Positions 53,509-61,969 of a stretch of DNA of 64,000 nucleotides are shown piece by piece (the stretch's first letter is position 1; every line of letters begins with the position of its first letter). Both the position numbers and the translations under genes were made by a program. The stretch is taken from assembly GCA_034231615.1 (NCBI GenBank), contig CM067306.1, positions 66,506,579 to 66,570,578 of the forward strand. The letters run 5' to 3'. Source of the stretch: Meghimatium bilineatum (lineage: Eukaryota; Mollusca; Gastropoda; Stylommatophora; Philomycidae). The notes under the pieces were generated by a model. The model saw only the letters and a program-made list of their open reading frames with translations, was not told the origin of the DNA and searched no databases.

Positions 53509-54180
53509 AATCCTGTGACTAATACCAGCACGTGAACACGCTCATTCAATTGGGACAAAAAATAGTAGACATTTGACAAAGTTAGAGAGGGAAGCTCTCG
53601 GAAGTTGAGGATTATGGGACCAGATTTAACTGACGAAATTTCAACGAGCATGCCGCTGCAACCGGAAATTGTAAATGCGAAGAATTCGCCATTCTATATT
53701 AAGCTGCAATTTGGACCAACGCCCACAAGTACTTGGCGTCTTTGAAATAAACGTGGGGTTTTTTGAAGCAAAACTGATGTATCTTTAATGCTAAAGAATT
53801 ATTGAATGTACTGCTTTCGCTCTGATTTGTTGGCTATATAACACTTAATGACTCAGCATGTGGACACGTGTGATCTAACAGAAATCGGATTCTAGTAGAA
53901 CAATAACAAGAATGAGCGTTTTTACACAGTAGCTCTTCGTTTTTTTAGAAATAACACACCAGCACAGACTAAAAATTCAATGAAAGTCTTCATCAGTTAG
54001 AACTAACCATAAAATGATTGGTCCGTGAAACAGTCACCAATAGGTTTGAGTTCATATTTTGTGTGATTTGACAATTTGTGTAAATTCTCTCCCCCCCCCC
54101 ATCACCCGGCCGGACTAGGATACACTTGGCTGACTCTTATACAAATCTTATTTGTGGCAAGATTCAGGTGAACAGCAGTG
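53509..54180. other. unassigned sequence
   Basis: No gene or repeat recognised. Confidence 0.4.
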
Positions 54181-54187
54181 AATATTC

Positions 54188-54405
54188 CTTCTTCTTCTTC
54201 TTCTGTGTTCGTTCTCAAACTCCTACAGATTATCAGGGTACAATTCAGAGAACAGACGGCGTTGTGCCATTGATCACAGATTGACTGCAATATCTGCGCC
54301 TTCTGTCGAACACATCCGACTTCAGCATCGATTTCTATGTCACACTAACCCTATATGGAACGGAACAACCCACTTCACTTTAAAACCGGATTAGTCGTCA
54401 CTGAT
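54188..54405 (-). mobile_element. IR-A family copy
   Basis: Plus strand: ttcttcttcttctgtgttcg, ttctcaaactcctacagatt, gcaatatctgcgccttctgt, cacatccgacttcagcatcg and taaccctatatggaacggaa; the full 3' half with a GAA-type tail in reverse. Confidence 0.87.
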
Positions 54406-54407
54406 AA

Positions 54408-54480
54408 CATACATTGAAGAACATACATTGAAGAACATACAGTGAAGAACATACAGTGAAGAACATACATTATTGTGTGT
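54408..54480. repeat. 15-bp tandem repeat (gaagaacatacattg), 4 to 5 copies
   Basis: Adjoins the inner end of the preceding IR-A copy. Confidence 0.85.
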
Positions 54481-54717
54481 CTAATCTGTAATTCCCTTTC
54501 TTAGAACATACATTGAAGGTAAACAGTGTTGTTCTTCTAGACACCCCTGTCGTGTCATGGCATCAGACCATGGGAGTATTTTTACCGATAGTTGCATCTT
54601 TTGTTCATACACAAAATACCTCTAATTGTGCAATGCATACGCAGTACATTGCAAGAACTTGCACGAAATAGATCTACATTGTGCTCTACATTTAAATAAG
54701 CACATAATCTTGTGAAC

Positions 54718-54775
54718 AGCGGAGAACCGTAGCAGCTCAACAGCGGAGAACCGTAGCAGCTCAACAGCGGAGAGT
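54718..54775. repeat. 24-bp tandem repeat (aacagcggagaaccgtagca + gctc), 2.3 copies
   Basis: Short direct repeat. Confidence 0.9.
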
Positions 54776-54799
54776 AGCTAGAAAGTCACGGGTAGATAA

Positions 54800-54995
54800 A
54801 TAAAACATATCTACAGTGGTCACCCCATGTCTGGACTGCCCAATGACATTTACTACTAGAATATGGCCTATTAGCCATCTACATACTCATAGTCAAGGAC
54901 AGAACTCTTTTCATAACTGGATTTTATAAAGTAGATGTAACACATGGCATTAGCAACGGACGAACAAAGACAAACTCAACAACAGCAAGAACAAA
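54800..54995 (-). repeat. dispersed repeat B, copy 4
   Basis: attagccatctacatactca, tagtcaaggacagaactctt and gtagatgtaacacatggcat are the reverse complement of repeat B at 26945-27135. Confidence 0.72.
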
Positions 54996-55084
54996 AACTG
55001 CACCATCCATATTAATTAAAAATAATAAATGTATACAATATTAATGTTAAAATAAATTATTTTTGTATAGTTCGAGAAAGAATC

Positions 55085-55165
55085 AAGCTCGTAGATAAAG
55101 GGATGGTGAGCTGGCTTCAAACTCCCTTCCCTTAGGACATCGGAACATGACCATTAGTAATAGAC
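55085..55165 (+). repeat. 'cgtagataa' family fragment
   Basis: gctcgtagataaagggatgg, gcttcaaactcccttccctt and aggacatcggaacatgacca share the order of motifs seen at 42799-42870 and 36172-36240. Confidence 0.6.
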
Positions 55166-55299
55166 TGGTGAACATAACCTCAAACGTCTGGTTCGTGAAA
55201 AGGCTGGTAGCACAAATCATCCGTCTCTATTTTAAGAATTTTCTCAAAAAATAAACAAATATCAGAAAAATGAATGAATGGCTTAGTTATAACTATAAC

Positions 55300-55455
55300 T
55301 CAATACATTAGAATCCCTCTATAACGCATCCTATTATAACAAATTTCCCTTTTTAACATAACTTTTTATATATCTCCAATGATGTCTATTATATATTGTT
55401 TATACTGTATATTGCGAATTCCTGTTATTACATACTAATTTCGTTAATCTGGATA
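55300..55455 (-). mobile_element. decayed pogo-like MITE-type fragment
   Basis: Reverse complement of 7575-7725; carries cctctataacgcatcctatt and ataacaaatttcc. Confidence 0.5.
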
Positions 55456-55462
55456 ATCTTCT

Positions 55463-55618
55463 TCAACGTTCATTCTCATACTCCCGCTGGATCACTTTCT
55501 TTTAGCAGGACCATGTTCCTAATATAATTCCAGCAGGATATAGTCTGAAGAATAGAAATAAGTTGTGTCGCCGTGTTATTTGCGCCAATGCTACAATACA
55601 TCCGTCTTCGGCAATATC
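55463..55618 (-). mobile_element. IR-A family, 3' part
   Basis: Plus strand: cttcttcaacgttcattctc, atactcccgctggatcactt, ttccagcaggatatagtctg and acaatacatccgtcttcggc. Confidence 0.87.
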
Positions 55619-55908
55619 TGGATCACAACTGTTATAACAATATTTGACTGGATTTATTTATTTTATTCCTATCTGCCACAGTCAAATAATATTACCCAAC
55701 CTGACATGCCAAATCCTTCAAATCCTGAACACACATTTACATCATACGTTTCACTTACTAACGTCAGACAACCCCTTTCCTTGTATTTAACTAATATTTT
55801 CGTTAAGACGGAATTGGTTATCTCAGGTATGCCTAGATTTGCCTTGAAGATCGATCACTAATCTCTTAATCTCTAGCGTGTGCGATTAGGTTAATCCTCA
55901 GAGCAGCT
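55619..55908. other. unassigned sequence
   Basis: A 98-codon plus frame begins inside the preceding repeat (55565) and lacks known motifs. Confidence 0.4.
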
Positions 55909-55909
55909 A

Positions 55910-56147
55910 CTAAGTTCTCAATGTTATATTGAATCTTGGGGGATAAGTTCTCAATGTTATACTGAATCTTGGGGGATAAGTTCTCAATGTTATACTGAAT
56001 CTTGGGGGATAAGTTCCTCAATGTTATACTGAATCTTGGGGGATAAGTTCCTCAATGTTATACTGAATCTTGGGGGATAAGTTCCTCAATGTTATACTGA
56101 ATCTTGGGGGATAAGTTCCTCAATGTTATACTGAATCTTGGGGGATT
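55910..56147. repeat. 33/34-bp minisatellite, 7 copies
   Basis: Units contain aatgttatactgaatcttgg. The first three are 33 bp and the remaining four 34 bp, with an extra C in taagttcctc. Confidence 0.95.
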
Positions 56148-56282
56148 GTATGAACAAATTTAACATGTATACACCAGTTGACTACACATGTCTATGGAGT
56201 AACACTAGTACAATTAAGTCAATCCCCTACACATTTCAATTTTCTCTTTCTTAGAATTGCGCAATGCTTTGAGAAGAACTCT

Positions 56283-56450
56283 TATTCTTCTTCTTCTTCT
56301 GCGTTCATTCTCAAACTCCTGCTGGATCTCTATTGCAGTAGGACAATGGCCCTTTTAGATTTCCAGCAGGATATAGTCCAGAGAATGGAAATGCGTTGTG
56401 TCGCCGTTTTATTTGCGCCAATGGCCCGACACATCCGTCTTCGGCGGTGA
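56283..56450 (-). mobile_element. IR-A family, 3' part
   Basis: Plus strand: ttcttcttcttctgcgttca, ttctcaaactcctgctggat, ttccagcaggatatagtcca, gcgttgtgtcgccgttttat and aatggcccgacacatccgtc. The best-preserved copy of this shorter subtype. Confidence 0.9.
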
Positions 56451-56529
56451 ACTCTTATTCAGAAGGCATAAATTCTAGGACCTTTGTAGCTTTCCTACCC
56501 TAGCAACAACATGCAGAATTGAAGTTAAG

Positions 56530-56620
56530 AGTTCCGGCTCTCCATAACATGCACGGTTGAAGTCATGAGCTTCAGCTCTCCATAACATGCACGGTTGAAG
56601 TCATGAGCTTCAGTTTCCCT
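56530..56620. repeat. about 42-bp direct duplication
   Basis: Two copies of ctctccataacatgcacggt then tgaagtcatgagcttcag. Confidence 0.92.
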
Positions 56621-56639
56621 GTCTGAGGTTTCTATATCA

Positions 56640-56972
56640 ACCCAGCTCCGGGACACAGTCACTGGGACATAGCTCCGGGACACAGTCACTGGGACATAGC
56701 TCCGGGACATAGCTCCGGGACGGACATAGTCACTGAGACGTAGCTCCGGTACATAGTCACTGGGACATAGCTCCGGGACATAGTCACCGGGACACAGTCT
56801 CTGGGACATAGCTCCGGGACGGACATAGTCACTGGGACATAGCTCCGGGACACATTCACTGGGACATAGCTCCGGGACATAATCACTGGGACATAGCTCC
56901 GGGACATAGTCACTGGGACATAGCTCCGGGACATAGTCACTGGGACATAGCTCCGGGACATAGTCACTGGGA
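56640..56972. repeat. 27-bp minisatellite (gggacatagctccgggacat core), about 12 copies
   Basis: Contains internal 13-bp sub-similarity (gggacatagNNNc) and units with extra 'ggacgg'. The minus frame 56525-57472 spans this and the next array and is an artefact. Confidence 0.94.
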
Positions 56973-57014
56973 TGGGTGGTGCAGTCAGTTATACATTCCC
57001 TGTCATCTAATGGG

Positions 57015-57475
57015 CTCCAAATATGCACGGCTAGCATGTGCAGGGCTAGCATGTGCACTGCTAGCATGTGCAGGGCTAGCATGTGCAGGGCTAGCATGTG
57101 CAGGGCTACCACGTGCAGGGCTAGCACGTGCAGGGCTACCACGTGCAGGGCTAGCATGTGCAGGGCTAGCATGTGCAGGGCTAGCACGTGCAGGGCTACC
57201 ACGTGCAGGGCTAGCATGTGCAGGGCTAGCATGTGCAGGGCTAGCATGTGCAGGGCTAGCATGTGCTGGGCTAGCACGTGCATGGCTTGCACGTGCAGGG
57301 CTAGCACGTGCAGGGATAGCACGTGCAGGGCTAGCACGTGCAGGGCTAGCACGTGCAGGGCTAGCACGTGCAGGGCTAGCACGTGCAGGGCTAGCACGTG
57401 CAGGGCTAGCACGTGCAGGGCTAGCACGTGCAGGGCTACCACGTGCAGGGCTAGCATGTGCAGGGCTAGCATGTT
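57015..57475. repeat. 15-bp GC-rich minisatellite (gtgcagggctagcac), about 31 copies
   Basis: Unit variants alternate gcacgtgc and gcatgtgc. Many units contain CACGTG (E-box) and GCTAGC palindromes. Five-codon periodicity makes long frames in several phases on both strands (for example 236 and 214 codons plus, 179 minus); none is credible as a gene. Confidence 0.97.
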
Positions 57476-57704
57476 TGCTAATTCTGGTGTCTCTCAGAGA
57501 GTTGTCACGTCTAGCACTGAGTTGCTTTTCACCAAACACCAAGCCACCACATCCATTGTGTTATATGTTTATATACATGATGTCACGTACATGTTGGCAG
57601 CTAGAATCACGTTCAGTGAGGGGTCTCATCTGGCTCGACCACCGGTATGTGTAGTGATGTATTCTTTGAATATTGATAGAAAATGAAATATAAATGAAGA
57701 GAGG

Positions 57705-57828
57705 AAATGCTGCAGGGGTTTCACATTGAGCAATCTCACTATTTCCCTGTAGGGGTGTCATATTAAGCAATACCTCACTATTTTGTTGTAGGGGTGTCAC
57801 ATTGAGCAATACCTCACTATTTTGGCAT
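57705..57828. repeat. about 43-bp tandem repeat, 3 copies
   Basis: Units contain aggggtgtcacattgagcaa then tacctcactattttg. Confidence 0.9.
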
Positions 57829-57899
57829 GCCATCTGCTGAGAGTCTATTGCTGTTATAAAGCGTCATTGTGATAATGATATAATCTGGTAGTGAATACA

Positions 57900-58018
57900 T
57901 TAGAGAAAGTTTATGTGTGAGAGAATGTTTATGTGTGAGAGAATGTTTATGTGTGAGAGAAAGTTTGTTTACGTGTGAGAGAATGTTTGTGTGTGAATGT
58001 TTATATATGAGAGAATGT
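57900..58018. repeat. 18-bp tandem repeat (gtgtgagagaatgtttat), about 6 copies
   Basis: Includes one expanded unit (gtttgtttac). Confidence 0.88.
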
Positions 58019-58790
58019 CTCAGGGAGAATGCAATCAGATTGTTCTGACACGATTGCAAGCATTTCCCGTGAACGTAAAAATCCATGAATGATGTTTACA
58101 CAAGGATTTAACACTGCATGAAACCTAGTAACATTTGCAGCTCATTGATTTGGGCACAGTCAAACACGACGGCAGACCAACTGCCACATTTGGTAGCTAA
58201 TTTTGCTGACGCGATGGAAATCAGTTCAGACTAACTTGTCGCGTGGCGGTTCGCTTTATCGCAAAATGTCTGTCTTTTTTAGACTGTCTGTCTTGAAATT
58301 TGTGTTTGTTTACGTCGCAAATTGTGTTCTAAAAAATGTGATTTCGTTGTTCTCCGTTACTGAATTGTCTTTCTAGATCTTTCTATGTGTGAATAATGAG
58401 GAAGATGAAGAAGATGAAGATCTATGTCTAATCAATGATGAAGATGATGAATGTATTGTTGATCTATGTCTGTCCAATGATGAAGATCTATGACTCATCA
58501 ATGATGAAATGTTACAAGTTGGTGCACCACATACCCGTCTTAAGGCACATCACAAATGCATAGTACTTCCGTAGAGCACAGTTTTGTTGTAGTTTCACTT
58601 ACACAAATATATGAACGAGTAATTCATAGTTTGAACGATATCTGTTGCGATTAAACATGTTTTATTTCAATCGAGATAAAATTACATGTTTGTTAGGTTC
58701 CAGGGGGCCACGGATGTCACTGTTTGAGAGCCGGTATTCTAAATTCTGACAACATCCTTCACTAACATACAACATTTATTCCCCTTGATT
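58019..58790. other. unassigned sequence with GAT-rich tract
   Basis: 58395-58510 carries a diverged repeat of atgatgaagat and gatctatgtct. No gene recognised. Confidence 0.45.
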
Positions 58791-58794
58791 TCCC

Positions 58795-59065
58795 AGGCCA
58801 GAAAAGGGGGCAAATAATTGCAACAAAGTTTACCATCCATGCATGTCGTAAGAGGCAACTTAGGACTTTATGGGGTGGTTGAATGGAACATCCCATATAA
58901 AGTCAAAGTGACACAATCGGCACGCTGAAGCCGGATGTATCAGGCTGATAGGCGCAGATTCAGCAGAACAGTTGTAAACAATCATGCAAAGCTTTCCGCT
59001 CTCCGAACTACATCCTGCTAATCTGCTGTAGTTGGAGAACGAACTCACAAGAAGAAGAATATTAC
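58795..59065 (+). mobile_element. IR-A family, near-complete copy with GAA tail
   Basis: In order: gcaacaaagtttaccatcca, tgcatgtcgtaagaggcaac, 'tataaagtcaaagtgacaca', tgaagccggatgtatcaggc, agttgtaaacaatcatgcaa, ctctccgaactacatcctgc, gttggagaacgaactcacaa, then gaagaagaat. This is the reference for the longer subtype. No obvious RNA polymerase III boxes are visible. Confidence 0.88.
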
Positions 59066-59810
59066 AATATTTACTTACTTTAACTAAACTACTATCATGC
59101 GCCATTGACACATGAATAAAATAACGCACTCAAATTTCGTTTCACCTAACGTCAAATCCATGAATTGTATTTTGTTCTCTGATATTTCTTCATTCACACT
59201 AAAAAGATCAACGTCTGTGAATTCCAGTTTTTTAACATGTCCAGTTTCATCTGTGAGTTTAGTGATTTTGTTTCGTTTCCTGTCCGTCGTTAGTTTCATA
59301 TTTGTTTGGAATAACCTTGTTCCTGTTGAATCTGAGATGTAGAGATTTATCTCTGAAGAGTGGAGATAAATCTGGAATGGCGAGATAAATAAATGGATGC
59401 ATAAATATCACGCTTATGATGACGCTAATGAACGGTTCAAGTTAACACCTGTGGTCAGGTGATAATAAATGAAAGGTAATATTTTACGAGCGATAGCTGG
59501 CAATAATTACACGTTTTAAATTAATTTCTTTTGCTAGATTATTCAAGTTCCCTGAGAAGTATATATCTGCATCTTTCTTTTAAACATGTATATTATATTG
59601 AATAATTTGAGATATGTTCAAGTCAGGTTGACATCCAGACATTGCAACACTTTCTTCTGGCACTTGCTGACGTTGTAATTATTGTCAACAGACGGTTTCT
59701 TGTTCTCGTTCACAGTTTGACATGTCTACACGGCAAGTCCGGTGCTCTTAATAAATGATGCTGTATTTGAAATATTCACAGTGCTTCCATACAGCTAGCT
59801 GTCTGTGGAT
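59066..59810. other. unassigned AT-rich sequence
   Basis: No gene or repeat recognised. Short complementary frames at 59084-59342 have no motif support. Confidence 0.4.
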
Positions 59811-59880
59811 ATCCGTTTCTGTAGATATCCGTTTATGTAGATATCCGTTTCTGTAGATACCCGTTTCTGTGGGTCACTGT
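59811..59880. repeat. 18-bp tandem repeat (gatatccgtttctgtaga), about 4 copies
   Basis: Short direct repeat. Confidence 0.88.
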
Positions 59881-60039
59881 TCCTCCTTTATCTGGTTTAT
59901 GTAATGCAGTCTTGCAGAATATGTTCAGCGGGCTGTGCTGCTTGCCGCCCTTATGGACCATGACAAACTATCAGTGTGACCATCCATGCCCTTACTTTTT
60001 GTTTCATGTTGTATGTTTTAATTTTGTTTAAGTTTTTGT

Positions 60040-60120
60040 CTTCATAAAGATCTTTTGGTCGAAACGTCGATTTGTGTGTATTATTATGCGTGTCTCTAGT
60101 TATTAGCAAAACTTTATTTA
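60040..60120 (+). repeat. dispersed repeat with 'gaaacgtcga' motif
   Basis: Shares order and sequence with 13120-13200 (ggtcgaaacgtcga, then gtgtattattatgcgtgtct and tagttattagcaaaac). Confidence 0.75.
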
Positions 60121-60129
60121 CCTATTCCT

Positions 60130-60990
60130 GTATCTACTACATGGACCACAGAGGTGATGGAACCAGTCTTAATCTATTTAAATGACTGTTTAATCTGTTG
60201 TGTTTTGTGCTAATGCGGAAGACGATGCTACACTGGTCAGTTCTGTCTAGATAGTGATAGTTGTCATGTGGGTGGTCAGCTTTCCTAATAGCTTGGACAA
60301 GCGCCCTCTGTTCGTGGTAGGTGATTTCTTGGATTTTTAGAACTTTTGATGAGAAAAGGAAGTAAAACATTAACATTTAGTAACCACCGAAAAATATCAA
60401 GGGCAGAAGAGACAGAGGAAGACAAAAAGAAATTTCTGAATGGGTTGACACTGTATCACAAAAAATAAGTCACCAACTGAAATTATAAACAACACAAGAG
60501 ATAGAGAGTTGTGGAGAAGCATGGTCATCTACGCCACTCGGCATGTCACGTGATTGATTGATTTCTTGGTCATTTTTGTTTCTTATTACTCCATCTTTTT
60601 TCCAGCTTATCTGCCTCTTCATTTCCTGGTATGTCACAGTGGAATTGTATCCACTGTAGTGGATGCTCACTTCTCGTATGGAATACTTCAGGTCTGGCAG
60701 TTTATCAAGGTCAAGGACTTATAGGACAGACATTATATCAGTATGAATCACCAGCTGTTAACTTTGTCTTGTGTTTTTATTTATTTCTGCATCAATGTTT
60801 CGGGTGAATACTTCTATAGAGTAGTTGGAGCAGAACGTTCCAGTTGGTGAACATGTGCATTCACAATTTGTTGCAACTGCACCGTCTCTAATATAAGTCG
60901 TGTTGGCTAGTAGGAAATCCAGCCTTTCAAAATAACACATTTGACTACGTTCTTGATTCTCATTGGCTGTCACACAAACGTATAATCATA
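60130..60990 (-). mobile_element. RNase H-type LINE remnant, interrupted
   Basis: Minus strand from 60970: IRDGAVATNCE and CSPTGTFCSNYSIE (RNase H-like). In a shifted frame LQWIQFHCDIPGNEEADKLE (the RNase H WIPxHxxIxGNExAD signature), and after the interruption RISTKHNRLNSHLNRLRLVP near 60200, the region before the C-terminal zinc-binding tail. Several stops and shifts. Split by the plus-strand LINE tail at 60395-60560. Confidence 0.78.
60395..60560 (+). mobile_element. LINE 3' terminus nested in opposite orientation
   Basis: Plus strand: GRRDRGRQKEISEWVDTVSQ in part, then NNTRDRELWRSMVIYATRHVT followed by TGA and a (TTGA)n-type tail. Closely related to the C-terminus of the LINE at 41059-41692 (NTGDRELWRTMIAYAS). 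Target duplication not resolved. Confidence 0.82.
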
Positions 60991-61190
60991 GTGACCAATG
61001 ACAATCACGTAATTTGTCTGTGTCATTATGAAGACGTGAGTCAGTAGGTCTTTTAATATCGAGAGCCACTTTAAATGGCATAGAGGACTGACTTAATTAT
61101 GATTTCTGTATATGTAATACATAGAGTTTAACGAAGAGTTACGTCGATAATTCGCAGCAATCTCCAGAAAAAAAAATGCGCCCTATAAAG
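60991..61190. other. unassigned; 'gaccaatgacaatcacg' dispersed repeat
   Basis: catagtgaccaatgacaatc at 60988 belongs to the short family also at 38060 and 40940. Confidence 0.45.
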
Positions 61191-61275
61191 AAGTCAGAAG
61201 CAGGATTTGAGCCCTCGACATTTTGAGCACTCGACCAACGTCATAACTACTACACCAGGGAGACTCACAGCTGTT
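61190..61275 (-). mobile_element. tRNA-like SINE head fragment
   Basis: Minus strand: ccctggtgtagtagttatga (A-box-like) and gagggctcaaatcctgcttc (B-box-like). Stems do not pair as in a functional tRNA. Confidence 0.55.
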
Positions 61276-61299
61276 TAAAATCACCAAACTTTTAGAGTG

Positions 61300-61800
61300 T
61301 CACTTTTTAGATTTCGACACAAAAATTCTGACATGAATCACTATTCTCACCTTTTTTGTAACCATCTCATTTCCAGTAACGGGTTTTCCCGACGCCGGAG
61401 TTTTATGTCCTTGTTTCCTTGTAATGGAACATGTACAATAAACAAACAACTAGAAGACAGAACTGATACCTTTGAGATGTGGATATAGAAGAATAGGAAG
61501 AACTTCATGGAAAAAGAAGAAAACAAACAAGGAGAATCTCTAACACTTCGCATGAAGAAAGAAGTATTAAATGATATACAGATCATGAGAATAAAATATG
61601 TTGGACACAATAAAAGACATGACAGCTTGTTGAAGACCTTACTTGAGGGTAAAGTCAAAGGGAAGCGAGCAAGAGGTAGACAGAGATACAAGTAGGAGAG
61701 TAACATCACACGATGGACATGTTGCAGTCTAGCAGTGTGCACCACCAAGACAAGAGACAGTAGATTTCAGCAGCCAACCTCTGTTGCGGAGAGGGCAATT
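61300..61800 (+). mobile_element. LINE 3'-terminal coding fragment
   Basis: Plus strand: TCTINKQLEDRTDTFEMWIY, a shift, NKQGESLTLRMKKEVLNDI, GKVKGKRARGRQRYK, then SNITRWTCCSL-like and VHHQDKRQ-like sequence in another frame. It matches the decayed copy at 14430-15050. At least three frame disruptions. Confidence 0.88.
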
Positions 61801-61969
61801 GATTATAGTAATCGGTGTAGCCAACCTTAATCCTAATCAGTCTTGAATATTATAAGTCCACATTTTCCTTAGTTCTTGTTTCTTTTTCACCTTCAATTGT
61901 TTTCTGCATACTATTTGTGAACCGGAAATCTGTTCTCAGTATATGCAAAAATCACATACGTTTCCAGTG

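Noticed and set aside
56525..57654. Ala/Arg/Leu-rich frames of 179 to 315 codons
   Set aside because: Products of the 27-bp and 15-bp arrays; several contradictory frames overlap.
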